Shown here one piece after another: positions 13,314 to 27,108 of a stretch of 64,000 bases of DNA. Below the pieces are notes generated by a model. The model worked only from the letters and a program-made list of their open reading frames with translations, searched no databases and was not told the DNA's origin. Numbering within the stretch: the first letter of the stretch is position 1; every line of letters begins with the position of its first letter. The stretch comes from Darksidea phi. Its lineage: Eukaryota > Ascomycota > Dothideomycetes > Pleosporales > Lentitheciaceae. Made by a program: the position numbers and the translations under genes. Where the stretch lies: contig JASJFT010000014.1 in assembly GCA_030770425.1 (NCBI GenBank), positions 62,001-126,000 on the forward strand, in the 5' to 3' direction.

Positions 13314-16300
13314 CCATCTCCCCTCTCCAAACCTTTAGTTCGGAGGTTATTCCGGATCCGGTATTCGGCTATATTAGCGTTAGCTTAGAATCTTCTTAAG
13401 TTATACCCTTCTTCCTCTATAGTTTCTCGTAAAACTAAAGAACGTCTTATACTTATTAACCGTATTAGTTATAATAGTTCTAAAATATTTCCTTACCCTC
13501 GGTATAGTAGGCTAGAGACATCCTACGTTATCTCTTCTAACGAAAGTAAATACTACGAGGCTTATATTCGTATAAACGTACGAAATTCGTATCGGTTATT
13601 AGAGGTTTCTATAGCTAAGTATCTATTTTTAACTATAACTTATATATATAGGCTTATATATATTAGGGCGATCCGTTAACTATTTATAAGAGAAACTTTA
13701 AGCTTAGTTATAGGCGGCTAAAGAGTATTATAAGGAACTACTTCGTTATATAGCCGAATTTAGTTAAGAGTTATCTAATACGTAGGTAAGAGTTTAATAT
13801 TTAAAGAAATAAAAAGAGTTTCTTAATAAGAAGGTAGCTAGATAGTCTCGCGCCCTTAAGGCTAAACTTAATACTAAGGAGGAGGAGCTTCGGCGGTTAG
13901 AGTAGTAGGAGGATCTAGAGGCCTCTCTAATTACTCTAGATATTACTCGTAACGTTATAGATAATATCGCTCTTCCTAGTTCGTTAAACGCCTCGTACTA
14001 TACTACGGGTAGTACCGGTCTTCTTAACTTACCGTAAGGCGAACTTACCTTATCTCTAGATTTCCTTTAGAATTATAGTTTTAGTACTCCGTAAGCTTCT
14101 TAGGATAATTAAGATTATCTTCGGGTTCCTAGATTCGTTCCTATAGTCTCCTATTCTTATCTATTCCTTACTATTAGATTAAGTAATAGTTTTTTCTATT
14201 TCTAACGTTTTTATCTAGGATTTCTTCTACTTTCTATTCTTTATTATCTTCTCTATATATATCTACTTCGTATATTACTAGTTTAGTATCCTATAGTACT
14301 TTTTCTAGTAAGCTAATATAAAACGTAGGATAGATTTTTATTTACGGGGGTAGTCTTAGTCGATAGTTTATAGGTAAGACTTATTTTTTAATCTCGTAGG
14401 GTCCGATCTTAGTATAGTCTAGTTTACTATTAGGTTACTTACTCTTAATATTTTTTCGTAGTAACTATACCTTTTCTCCCTCTTTAAAAGTAGGTACTTT
14501 CTTTTACTTCTTATCGTAGTACTTACTTATTCTATTTTAAAGGAATTCTACGTCCTCTTTAAGCTATTAGTATATTCGTAGAATAATTTTTACTATTTCT
14601 TCTCTATTTTAGCTATAAGACTAAAGTTATCTCGGTTCTTTATATATTTCTAGTTCGATTCCGTAGTTCGTAAAGAAAGGTATTATCTTTATTACGCTAT
14701 ATTACGAACTATTATATATAAATTATACTATAGATAAAAGTATAACCTAATTATTCTAGTAGTAGTTTAGATAATATCTAAGATATTATTCTACTATTTA
14801 ATTTATTCGTTCTATTAGTCCGTCTATCTACGGATAGTACGTAGTTAATATACTATATTTTATTTCTAGTTTAGCTATAAGAGTTTACTAAAACTTTACT
14901 ATAAACTTAATATCTCTATCTAAGATAATTTTATCTAGTATTCTATATTTACTAAATATATATCTTAGTAAGGTATAGATAAGTTATTCTACTATATTTC
15001 CTTTATCTATATATAGAATAAAGTAAGTATACTTCGTAAACTTATCTACTACTACTAGTATAGTATTATAAGATACTTCTATTATTAGTTCCTTAGAACG
15101 CGGTAACTACGTAATAAAGTCTATAGTTATAACCTTCTATAGCTCTTCTACGTTTTCTATTAGTTATAGTATTCCGTAGGGTATATATCTAGTATACTTA
15201 TTACGGTAATAGTCTATATATTCTAAAAGTACCTAGATAACCAACTATCTTACGTATAGAAAATAGTATATCCTTATTAGTCGTTTAAGAGTCTTTTCTA
15301 CTCCTTAGTATCTATATACTAGTACCTTATAGTATTATCTAATAAATTCTTTTTATATTACCTTAGGTACGTAGACTTTTTAGAATATATAGATAATTCT
15401 ATTTTTTTCTTAGATTACTCCTTAAATTTTATTCCGTTCGTCTATTACTTCCGTAGTAGCTATATAGATCTATTACGTCTAGTCGTTTCCTTCTAGTTCG
15501 AGTATTATTTCTCGTATTTCTACTAATTTTAGGCGATTATAAGTAATCGTTCCGTCCGGCTATAGCTTAAGAATTACTACGCTAGGTTTCTCCGTTCCCT
15601 AGTAATCGGGTCTTCTACTAAGCGCGTCTACTCGTTTATTTTCTAATCCTTTAGTATATATAATTTTAATATTATAAGTTATAAGGGTTTATACCTATTA
15701 TATTTATCTTCTAATTAGAGGTTTATTTATTAAGAATCCTATTAGATTCTTATAGTCTATATAGATTATAATAGAGTATTTAGATCCTTATAGGTTAGAT
15801 TTCTATTTCTTTAAGACTTCGATAATTACTAATAACTCTTTATTATAGATATCGTAGTTAAGCTCAGCTAATAATATTTTTCGTAAGAAGTAGTATACTA
15901 GTCTAAGGTTATCTTTATCGTCTTTCTATAGTAATACTACTCCTATTATATAGTCTAATATATCCGTTTTAATAATCGAGGGTTCTTTAGGGTTATATAT
16001 CTTAATTACGGGTTTCTTAGTAAATTATTCTTTAATCTTCTTAAAAGCTTATTAGTACTCTTTCTTCTATTTAAAGGATTAATCTTTCTTCGTAAGTTAT
16101 ATAAGTAGTACCGTCGTCGTACTCTATTATAGTATTAGTTTTCGATAGAAGTTATAGAATCCTAGGAACGATTATAGTTCCTTAAGGTTCTTTAGCGTCG
16201 GCTATTCCTTAATTTTTTTAATCCGTTATAGGTCTACTTTAATTTCTCCTAGTCTAATAATAAATCCTAGAAACTCTATTTCTTATACGTAGAATTTATA

Positions 16301-19300
16301 TTTTCGCGGGTAAAGGTATAATTATACTTTCTTAAGCGCCTATAGGACCTTCTTTATATATTCTTTATATTCTTCTTCTATTTCGGAGTAGATTAGAATA
16401 TCGTCGAGGTACGCTATTATAAACTAGTCGAGGTAGTTTCGTAAAATATTATTAATTCGTTCTTAGAATATCGCGGGTATATTAGTAAGTCTAAAGGGTA
16501 TTACTTAGTACTCGTATAGTCCTTTCTTAGTTCTAAAAGCTATTTTCTATTCTTCGTCTCCCTTAATTCGTATCTAGTAGTATACGTTTCGGATATCTAG
16601 TTATATAAACTATTTAGCTTTTCTTAATCGATCTTATATCTCTAATATTAGAGGTAAAGAGTACTAATTTTTAATCGTAATATTATTAAGTATTCGGTAA
16701 TTAATATATAGTTATAGTTCTATAGTACCCTTCTTAGGTACGAAGAGAACCGGGTATCCTATAGGTAAATTCGAATATCGAATATATCCTTTTATAAGGT
16801 TATCTTTAAGATACTTTATTATAATCTTTTCTTCTTCCTCGGTTAACTTATAGATTAGTCTAAATCCTAGAGTCTTTCCCTCTTATAGTAGGATTACGTA
16901 GTCCTAGGGCTAGTACTAGGATAGACTTTTCTCTAGTTCCGTAAATAATTCTTCCTATCTTTTATATCGTTCTAGAATATTATTACTTTCTTCTTAGATC
17001 GCTCCTAGATTCTATCGTAGGAATAATACTTATTAGCTTATCTATTAGATCTAAGGATTAGCTTCTTATAGCTACGGTATTTCTAGGATTATATCTTAGT
17101 TATCCAATATCTTAATTATATTAAGTATTTCGTTTTCTTTTTTCTATCCCTATAGGCTAAGTTTACCTTTAGTTTTATATATCGTAGATTTATTAAAGGG
17201 TTCTCCTTTAATAGTATATACGACGCTAGGGTATCGTTTCTTCTATTAGGGGATCTTCTTCCTTCGGACGAAGTCTTTACTAATAAAGTTTTAAGTAGCT
17301 CTACTATTAATTAAAGTAATAATTTTCTTTCCTTAGTAGGTTCTATAAAGGTAGATATAGTCCTATCCTCTAGTTCCTTAAATTCTTATCTTCTTTAGCT
17401 AATATTTCGTATTAATCTTAGTTTAAACGTACTTCGGATATTTATTTTCTAGGTATTCGTACTATAGTCTTCCTAAGATATAATTTAATAGTAGAAGTAG
17501 TCCTAGTATAATTCTAATATATCCCTTTCGTTACTAATTCTCGGATCGTTACTATCTATATACTACTTCTAGTATAACTACTTAGATAATTCTTTTATTA
17601 TAGTCCTTTACTAGGTAGTAGTTATTTTTTTACTTTACTCCTTCGTAGAGTCTATATTCTTTTTATACGTATAAGATCTATATAATCTTAAAGTATACTA
17701 GATATCTTATCTTATATCGTAGGTTATCCTCTAGATCGACCTTATATCTCTAATCGTTATACTTTATAGAGGTCGTTCGTATAGGAATCTATCGTTTAAT
17801 TACTATATACTATAGTTATTCTTTATTAACTATCTTCGTAATATACCGTATTTCTTTCTAAGTTTCTTAGTTAGGTATAAGATCTATAACGATAAAATTC
17901 TATTCGACCTACTATTTAAAATCTTTAAATAGTCGATATATTAGATAAGATCTAGACTATTCTTTATAGATCTCTTATATTATTATAGGTATTATAGTTT
18001 TCTCTATAAACCGTAAGACTTAAGTATAAGTCGTATTAAGTTCTAATACTAGTCTTATTTCTTCTTTAGATAGTCGAATTATCTATAGGTATCTAGTATT
18101 CTTATATATCGTAACTAGGTTTTTATCTTCTAGTTCTAAGAACTTATTACTATTATTAACTATTTATAATAGCGTATCTAGGACGTTATCAAAGTCTTCC
18201 TACTCCGTAGATAAGCCTTCCTCGGGTACTTCTTCTTATACTTCTAACGAGAACGAAACTCTTCTCTAAGACTCCTAAGTCGTAGCTACCCGTTATTTCT
18301 ATAGCTAATAGCTAGTATTTAACTTAGCTTCGTAGTACGTCTTATACTAGTTATATATATAAGTCGTCTAATATATAGTATTATATTCTTATATCGTAGC
18401 TACTCTATCCCTCTTACCCTACTAAGTATATCGGGGTTTTTCTTTCCTTAGACCTAACCTATAATCTTTTACTAGATATCCTTACTTCTTGTATTTAAAG
18501 TATACTTACTTCTTATAGAGCTCTTATTTCTTAGGGTTCTATTTCCCTTTTTTATACTCTAGACTAGCCTCTAGGACTATTACTTCTAGCCTATAGTACT
18601 TTTCTTCTTTCTTCTTTTCGTAGAATCCGACCTTCCCTTTTCTTTCTAAGTTCTAGAGGTAGAGATTATCGTCGATCTTAATAGCTTATTTAATTAATCC
18701 TCTTATAGTCTAGGGTCATTCTATTTAAATTATCTTATAACGGATATAGTCTTTTAGTCCTTCGTAGTATCGTAATATAAGGGCTACTTCTCCCTATTAA
18801 ATCTTAGTAGCGAGTTATTTAAATTTAGACGTATAGGTTATAGTAGATTTCGTCTATCTAAGGTACGTAATTTTTTATTCTACTAGTCTTTCTAAGTCGA
18901 TATTTCTAAAGGTAATACGTAACTTATTCTTAAAGTACTCGTAACTCGAGAAGATAGTCTTCGTTTTATTACTTTATTAGGCTTCGGGTAGTCGTAGTTA
19001 TTTATTTAGATATATTTCGAACTAAGTAATAGCCTTTCCTATAAACTAAGCTACTATAAACGATACTTTATCGCTCTCCGTAGGTAGCTTTATCCTATTA
19101 AGGTCGAGGTAGATTACTATATTAGCTAGAAATCCCCTAAGCTTCGATCTCGTTCTATCGAACTTCTCTAGTTCTCTAAGCTTTAATAGTTTACTTATAT
19201 ACCTCTAAAGTTAGATAGTTAACTCCGTAAGCTAGGCTTCTAATATATCTTCTCTCTTCTTAAATATATACTAATTCTTAATAACTCTTTCGAAGTTTTC

Positions 19301-19450
19301 CGTAGTTATACTACCTTCTAGGGAACTAAATTCCCGGTAGCTTCCTACTTCTAAGGGTTCGCCTTAAGTTAGTAGCTACGCCGCTCCGCTTTATTAGGTT
19401 CCTTCTTCTACTATCGTAGTTAGCCGTTCCTACCTACCGGATAGTTAAGG
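13314..19450 (-). pseudogene. gag-pol relic of chromovirus copy 2: zinc knuckle, RT, integrase, chromodomain
   Basis: Read on the minus strand, all expected domains appear in order. A gag zinc knuckle CX2CX4HX4C (C codons now TA-type) lies at about 18465-18510. The reverse transcriptase box with YLDDI intact lies at about 16396-16430. The integrase SDRD segment lies at about 14911-14935 and an HPQTDGQ-type motif at about 14811-14843. A full chromodomain lies at about 14060-14245, starting VEEILDK and continuing through YYLI, (W)EPEDNL and KLTEY. Trp and Gln codons have become TAG/TAA; few frameshifts are seen. The chromodomain follows the integrase C-terminal GPYEI and RLPP segments, as in fungal chromoviruses. 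The primer-binding site next to the right LTR was not identified. Confidence 0.88.
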
Positions 19451-19899
19451 TATTAAACGGGGTCCGGGCCTAATAGGTTATTTAGCCTCGTTTAGGGTTT
19501 ATACTTAAGATAGGAAAGAAGGAGTTAAAATAAGTAGATAATAGTTTAATTACGTTAATAGGTAAGGATTAATCTAAATTCGAAATTAACTATAAGAGAA
19601 AACTATCTAGGAGATTCGTAGTTATTATATATTAATTTGATTTCCTTAGATCTATAGGATCTATAGCTCTACGTTCCCGTAGATCTACTAATCTATAGAT
19701 CTATAGCTCTATAGATCTATATTTACTAAGCCCTATAGATCTACTAATCTATTATATAACTTCCTAGTAAAGCCGTCCGTACTAATTATCGTTTATACTA
19801 TAGTTATAGTCGTCGTATTCCGTATTAGAGCTAGTAATAGGTTTAATCTCTAGTAGCTCCTCTTACTACTATCCCGTAGTATATATTTGGTTTATAATA
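19451..19899 (-). repeat. LTR of copy 2 (5' LTR, right)
   Basis: This 449-bp direct repeat pairs with 12865-13313. It begins directly after the word agttaagg, which precedes the right LTR in all three copies. It would have contained the promoter of the minus-strand element. Confidence 0.92.
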
Positions 19900-19904
19900 G
19901 AAAT

Positions 19905-20524
19905 AGTAGTAAACTTAAATCTATTTATACTAATAAAGCTTCGGGCTTTAAACCCGTATTTAGCTTAATAAATTAGAAAGGTACTTAAAGTATAAGTAGC
20001 TTAATACTATAATATCTAAGGAACTAGAGATAGATATAATAATAAACTAGATTATATTATAATAAATAAATATAAATACCTTAAAGGCTAACTTAAAGTA
20101 ATAACTATAAAGTTAAAGATTTCTATCTATTAGATTACTATTATAGATAACCTCTATAAGGTAATTCTTAATAGTAGTATAAAGTTAAATATAATATATC
20201 TCTTTATTATACGAGTATTAAATATCTATATTTAAAATAAAGACTAAAGTTATCTCCTACTTAGAGAGTATACTAGAATAGTTACTACTAATAAATTAGT
20301 AAATAAATACGTAGGAATAGTCTATAATATTCTAGTAATAATTAATACTATTATTATACCTATTTATTTTAAGGTTACGAGGAATATTTAAAGACTATTA
20401 ATACTAAGTACTCCCTAGTATATAGTTATATATTTAGAGATAAAATTTACTCTAATAGACTATTATTATTATAAAATTACTACGTTAGACGGGCGAAAGA
20501 CTATCTCTTTCCTTAGGCTAGATC
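19905..20524 (+). pseudogene. Aspartic protease segment of the older plus-strand Gypsy element
   Basis: Around 20161-20205 the plus strand reads V-I-L-N-S-S-I-K, the RIP-mutated form of the retropepsin active site (A)-I-L-D-S-G-A-K: GAT to AAT, GGT to AGT and GCA to GTA are all RIP-type changes. Downstream sequence fits the second half of a Gypsy protease, ending in a DGRKT-like word near 20495. The fragment is bounded on both sides by nested chromovirus insertions, with copy 2 ending at 19899 and copy 3 starting at 20525. It joins the gag-like part on its left and the pol part on its right. Confidence 0.58.
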
Positions 20525-20971
20525 TATTAACGAGGTCCGGGTCTAATAGGTTATTTAACCTCGTTTAGAGTTTATACTTAAGATAGAAAAGAAGGAGTTA
20601 GAATAAATAGATAATAGTTTAATTACGTTAATAGGTAAGGATTAATCTAAATTTAAATTAACTATAAGAGAAAACTATTTAGAAGATTTATAGTTATTAT
20701 ATATTAATTTGGTTTTCTTAGATTTATAGGATCTATAGCTCTATATTCCCGTAGATCCGCTAATCTATAGATCTATAGCTCTATAGATCTATATTTACTA
20801 AGTCCTATAGATCTATAGATCTATTACGTAACTTCCTAGTAAAGTTATTCGTACTAATTATTATTTATACTATAGTCGTAGTCGTCGTATTCTATATTAG
20901 AGCTAGTAATAGGTTTAATCTTAAGTAGCTCCTCTTACTACTATCCTATAGTATATATTTAGTTTATAATA
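20525..20971 (-). repeat. LTR of copy 3 (3' LTR, left)
   Basis: This 447-bp direct repeat equals the right LTR (27109-27555) in length. Compared with copy 2 it lacks a few bases in the palindromic agatctata region. It is followed by a pyrimidine run from 20972, the minus-strand polypurine tract. Confidence 0.9.
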
Positions 20972-23900
20972 CTATCTCCCCCTTTTAAACCTTTAACTTA
21001 GAGGTTATTCTAGATTTAATATTCGACTATATTAGTATTAGCTTAGGATCTTCTTAAGTTATACCCTTCTTCCTTTATAGTTTTTTATAAAACTAAAGAA
21101 TATCTTATACTTATTAATTATATTAGTTATAACGATTCTAAAATATTTTCTTACTCTTAGTATAGTAGACTAGGGACGTTCTATATTATTTCTTCTAATA
21201 AAAGTAAATATTATAAGGCTTATATTCGCGTAAACGTATAAAATTCTTATTAGTTATTTAGAGTTTCTATAGCTAAGTATTTATTTTTAACTATAATTTA
21301 TATATATAGACTTATATATATTAGGGCGATTCGTTAACTATTCGTAAGAGAAACTTTAAGCTTAGTTATAGACGGCTAAAGAATATTATAAGAAATTACT
21401 TCGTTATATAACTAAATTTAGTTAAGAGTTATCTAATACGTAGGTAAGAGTTTAATATTTAAAGAAATAGAAAGAGTTTCTTAATAGAAAGGTAGCTAGA
21501 TAGTCTCGTACCCTTAAGGCTAAACTTAATACTAAGAAGGAGGAGCTTCGGCGGTTAGGGTAGTAGGAGGATCTAAAGGCCTCTTTAATCGTTCTAGACG
21601 TTACTTATAGTATTATAAATAATATTACTCTTTCTAGTCTATTAAACGCCTCGTACTATACTATAGGTAGTACTAGTTTTCTTAACTTATTATAAGACGA
21701 ACTTACCTTATCTCTAAGTTTCCTTTAGAATTATAGTTTTAGTACTCTATAAGCTTCTTAAAATAATTAAGATTATCTTTAGGTTTTTAGGTTCGTTCTT
21801 ATAGTTTTTTATTTTCGTCTATCCCTTACTATTAGATTAGATAGTAGTATTTTCTATTTCTAATATTATTATCTAGGATTTCTTCTACTTTCTATTCTTT
21901 ATTATTCTCTTTATATATATCTACTTTATATACTACTAGTTTAGTATCCTATAGTACTTTTTCTAGTAAGTTAATATAGAATATAGGATAGATTTTTATT
22001 TATAGGAGTAGTCTTAGTTAGTAGTTTATAAGTAAGACTTATTTTTTAATTTTATAGGGTTCGATCTTAGTATAATCTAGTTTACTATTAGGTCGCTTAC
22101 TTTTAATATTTTTTTATAGTAACTATACCTTTTCTCCCTCTTTAAAAGTAGGTACTTTCTTTTACTTCTTATTATAGTACTTACTTATTCTATTTTAAAG
22201 GAACTCTACGTCTTTCTTAAGCTATTAGTATATTTATAGAATAATTTTTATTATTTCTTCTCTATTCTAGCTATAAGACTAAAGTTATCTAGGTTCTTTA
22301 TATATTTCTAGTTTAATTCCGTAGTTCGTAAAGAAGGGTATTATCTTTATTACGCTATATTATAAACTATTATACGTAAATTATACTATAGATAAAAGTA
22401 TAACCTAATTATTCTAATAATAGTTTAGATAGTATCTAAGGTATTATTCTACTATTTAATTTATCCGTTTTATTAGTCTATCTATTTACGGATAATATAT
22501 AGTTAATATACTATACTTTATCCCTAGTTTAGCTATAAGAATTTATTAAAACTTTACTATAAATTTAACGTCTCTATTTAAGATAATCTTATCTAGTATT
22601 CTATACTTATTAAATATATATCTTAGTAGGATATAGGTAAGTTATTCTACTATATTTCCTTTATCTATATATAGAATAAAGTAAGTATACTTCGTAAACT
22701 TATCTACTACTACTAGTATAGTATTATAAGATACTTCTATTATTAGTTTCTTAGAGTATAGTAATTACGTAATAAAGTTTATAGTTATAACCTTCTATAG
22801 TCCTTCTATATTTTCTATTAGTTATAGTATTCTATAAGATATATATCTAGTATACTTATTATAGTAATAGTCTATATATTCTACGAGGACTTATATTACT
22901 AGTTATTTTATATATAGAAAATAGTATATTCTTATTAATTATTTAAGAGTTTTTTCTACTTCTTAGTATCTATATACTAGTACCTTATAGTATTATCTAA
23001 TAAATTCTTTTCTTATTACTTTAGGTATATAGGCTTTTTAGAATATATAGATAATTTTATTCTTTTCTTAAATTACTCCTTAAATTTCGTTTTATTCGTT
23101 TATTACTTTTATAGTAACTATACGAATCTATTACGTCTAGTCGTTTCCTTCTAATTTAAATATTATTTCTTATATTTCTATTAATTTTAGATAATTATAA
23201 GTAATCGTTCCGTCTAGTTATAACTTAAGAATAGCCGTACTAGGCTTCTCTATTTCCTAGTAATTAAGTTTTCTACTAAGCGCGTCTACTTATTTATTTT
23301 CTAATCCTTTAGTATATACGATCTTAATATTATAAGTCGTAAGGGTTTATACCTATTATATTTATCTTCTAATTAGAGGTTTATTTATTAAAAATCCTAT
23401 TAGATTTTTATAGTCTATATAGATCGTAATAGGGTATTTAGATTCCTATAGGTTAGATCTCTATTCCTTTAAGATTTTAATAATTACTAATAACTTCTTA
23501 TTATAGATATTATAGTTAAGCTTAGCTAATAATATCTTCTATAAGAAGTAGTATACTAGTTTAAGGTTACCTTTATTATCTTTCTATAGTAGTACTACTT
23601 CTATTATATAGTTTAATATATTCGTTTTAATAATCGAGGGTTCTTCGGGGTTATATATTTTAATTACGGGTTCTTTAGTAAATTATTCTTTAATCTTTTT
23701 AAAAGCTTATTAGTACTCTTCTTTCTATTTAAAGGGTTAATCTTTTCTTATAAATTATATAAGTAGTACTATTATTATACTCTATTATAGTATTAGTTTT
23801 TAATAGAAGTTATAGAATCCTAGAAATAATTATAACTCCTTAAGATTCTTAGACGTAGGCTATTCCTTAACCTTTTTAATTTATTATAGGTCTACTTTAA

Positions 23901-26900
23901 TTTCTCCTAGTCTAATAATAAATCTTAGAAACTCTATTTCCTATATATAGAATTTATATTTTTATAAATAAAGGTATAATTATACTTCTTTAAGCGCTTA
24001 TAGGACTTTTTTTATATATTCTTTATATTCCTTTTTAATTTCGGAATAGATTAGGATATTATTAAGGTATACTATTACGAACTAGTCGAGATAGTTTTAT
24101 AAAATATTATTAATTCGTTCCTAAAATATTACGGGTATATTAGTAAGTCTAAAAAGTATTACTTAATACTTATATAGTCTTTTCTTAGTCCTAAAAGCTA
24201 TCTTTTATTCTTCGCCTTTCTTAATTCTAATTTAATAGTATATATTCCGAATATCTAATCGCGTAAACTATTTAGCTTTTCTTAATTAATCTTATATTTC
24301 TAATATTAGGGGTAAAAGGTATTAGTTTTTAATTATAATATTATTAAGTATTTAGTAGTTAATATATAATTATAGTTTTATAATATCCTTCTTAGATATA
24401 AAAAGAACCGGGTATCCTATAGGTAAATTTAAATATTAAATATACCTTTTTATAAGGTTATCTTTAAGGTATTTTATTATAATCTTTTCTTCTTTCTTAA
24501 TTAATTTATAGATTAGTCCGAATCCTAGAGTCTTTCCTTCTTATAGTAGAATTATATAGTCCTAGGGTTAGTACTAGGATAAGCTTTCCTTAGATTCTTA
24601 AAATAATTCTTTCTATCTCCTATATCGTTTTAGAATATTATTACTTTCTTCTTAAGTTATACCTAGGTTCTATCGTAGAAATAATACCTATTAGTTTATT
24701 TATCGAATCTAGGAATCGGCTTCTTATAACTATAGTATTCCTAAGATTATATCTTAGTCGTCTAATATTTTAATTATATTAAGTATTTTATTTTCCTTTT
24801 CCTATTTTTATAGGTTAAGTTTACCTTTAGTTTTATATATTATAGGTTTATTAAATAGTTCTTCTTTAATAGTATATACGATACTAGGGTATTATTTCTT
24901 CTATTAAGGAATCTTCTTCTATTAGATAAAGTTCTTATTAATAAAGTTTTAAGTAGCTCTACTATTAATTAAAGTAATAATTTTCTTTCCTTAGTAGGTT
25001 TTATAGAGGTAGATATAGTTCTATCCTCTAGTTTCTTAAATTCTTATCTTCTTTAATTAATATTTCGTATTAATCTTAGTCTAAATATACTTTAGATATT
25101 TATTCTTTAGGTATTTATACTATAGTCTCCCTAAGATATAATTTAATAGTAGAAGTAGTCCTAGTATAATTCTAATATATTCCTTTTATTATTAATTCTT
25201 AGATTATTACTATCTATATACTACTTCTAGTATAACTACTTAGGTAATCCTTTTATTATAATCCTTTACTAGATAATAGTTATTTTTTTATTTTACTCCT
25301 TCGTAGAGTTGGTATTCCTTTTATACGTATAAGATCTATATAATCTTAAAGTATACTAGATATCTTATCTTATATTATAGGTCGTCCTCTAGATCGATCT
25401 TATATCTCTAATTATTATACTTTATAAAGGTTATTCGTATAGGAATCTATCGTTTAATTACTATATACTATAGTTATTCTTTATTAATTATTTTTATAAT
25501 ATACTATATTTCTTTCTAAGTCTCTTAGTTAGATATAAGGTCTATAATAATAAAGTTCTATTTAACCTATTATTTAAAGTCTTTAAATAGTTAATATATT
25601 AGGTAAGATCTAGACTATTCTTTATAAATCTTTTATATTATTATAGGTATTATAGTTTTTTCTATAAACTATAAGATTCGAGTATATATTATATTAAGTT
25701 CTAATATTAGTCCTATTTCTTTCTTAGATAGTTAAATTATTTATAAATATCTAGCGTTCTTATATATTATAACTAGGTTTTTATCTTTTAGTTCTAAGGA
25801 CTTATCGCTATTATTAACTATTTATAATAGTATATTTATAGTATTATCGAAGTCTTCCTACTCTGTAGATAAGCCTCCCTTAGGTACTTCTTCTTATACT
25901 TCTAGTAAGAACAAAACCCTCCTTTAAGACTCCCGAGTTATAACTATCTACTATTTTTATAGCTAATAGCTAGTATTTAACTTAGCTTCGTAGTATATTT
26001 TATACTAATTATATATATAAGTCGTCTAATATATAGTATTATATTCTTATATCGTAGCTACTCTATCCTTCTTACTCTACTAGGTATATTAAGGTTTTTC
26101 TTTTCTTTAACCTAATCTATAGTCTTTTACTAGGTATTCTTACTTCTTATATTTAAAGTACGCTTATTTTTTATAGAGTTCTTATTTCTTAGGGTTCTAT
26201 TTCCCTTTTTTATACTCTAGACTAGCCCCTAGGACTATTACCTCTAGTTTATAGTATTTTTCTTCTTTCTTTTTTTTATAGAATTCGACCTTCCCTTTTC
26301 TTTCTAGGTTCTAGAGATAGAGATTATCGTCGATCTTAATAGCTTATTTAATTAATCCTCTTATAATCTAGGGTCGTTCTATCTAAATTATTTTATAATA
26401 GATATAGTCTTTTAGTCCTTTATAGTATTATAATATAAGGACTACTTCTTCCTATTAGATCTTAGTAGTAAGTTATTTAAACTTAGATATATAGATTATA
26501 ACGAATTTCGTCTATTTAAGGCGCGTAATTTTTTATTCTACTAATCTTTTTAAGTTAATATCTCTAAAGATAATATATAACTTATTTTTAAAGTACTCGT
26601 AACTCGAGAAGATAGCCTTTATTTTATTACTTTATTAGGCTTCGGGTAGTTATAGTTATTCGTTTAGATACGTTTTAAACTAGATAATAGCTTTCTCTAT
26701 AAACTAAGCTACTATAAACGATACTTTATTACTTTTAGTAAATAGCTTTATTCTATTAAGATTAAAATAGATTACTATATTAGCTAGGAATCCTCTAAGC
26801 TTCGATCTAGTTCTATTAAACTTCTCTAGTTCTCTAAGCTTTAATAGTTTACTTATATACCTCTAGAGTTAGATAATTAATTCTATAAGCTAGGCTTTTA

Positions 26901-27108
26901 ATATATCTTCTCTTTTCTTAAATATATATTAATTCTTAATAATTCTTTTAAAGTTTTTTATAGTTATACTACCTTCTAGGGAACTAAATTCCCGATAGCT
27001 TCTTACTTCTAAGGGTTCACCTTAAGTTAGCGGCTATACCGCTTTACTTTATTAAGTTCCTTCTCCTACTATTATAGTTAGCTATTCCTACCTACTAGAT
27101 AGTTAAGG
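20972..27108 (-). pseudogene. gag-pol relic of chromovirus copy 3
   Basis: The stretch is collinear with copy 2. The reverse transcriptase box lies near 24055-24095 on the minus strand, and the integrase SDR- and QTDGQ-equivalents lie to its left near 22480-22600. RIP is heavier than in copy 2: many residual CG codons of copy 2 are TA here, and catalytic GAT codons of the RT have become AAT. No functional frame remains. Confidence 0.8.

Larger units (their letters stand above)
12865..19899 (-). mobile_element. Full-length Ty3/Gypsy chromovirus, copy 2 (best preserved)
   Basis: This 7035-bp element is bounded by two 449-bp LTRs (12865-13313 and 19451-19899) with a perfect gaaat target duplication. 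LTR termini read TATTAAAC...TATAATA, ancestral TGTTAAAC...TATAACA. The pyrimidine run at 13314-13328 is a minus-strand polypurine tract next to the left LTR, fixing minus orientation. It is nested in an older plus-strand Gypsy element. It retains more CG-containing codons than copies 1 and 3 and gives the clearest protein motifs. It is inactive through RIP stops. Confidence 0.93.
12860..19904. repeat. 5-bp target-site duplication around copy 2 (gaaat)
   Basis: The word gaaat occurs at 12860-12864 and again at 19900-19904, directly abutting the outer LTR ends. A 5-bp duplication is typical of Ty3/Gypsy integrases. It shows that copy 2 arrived by retrotransposition and that neither end has since been rearranged. 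Confidence 0.88.
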
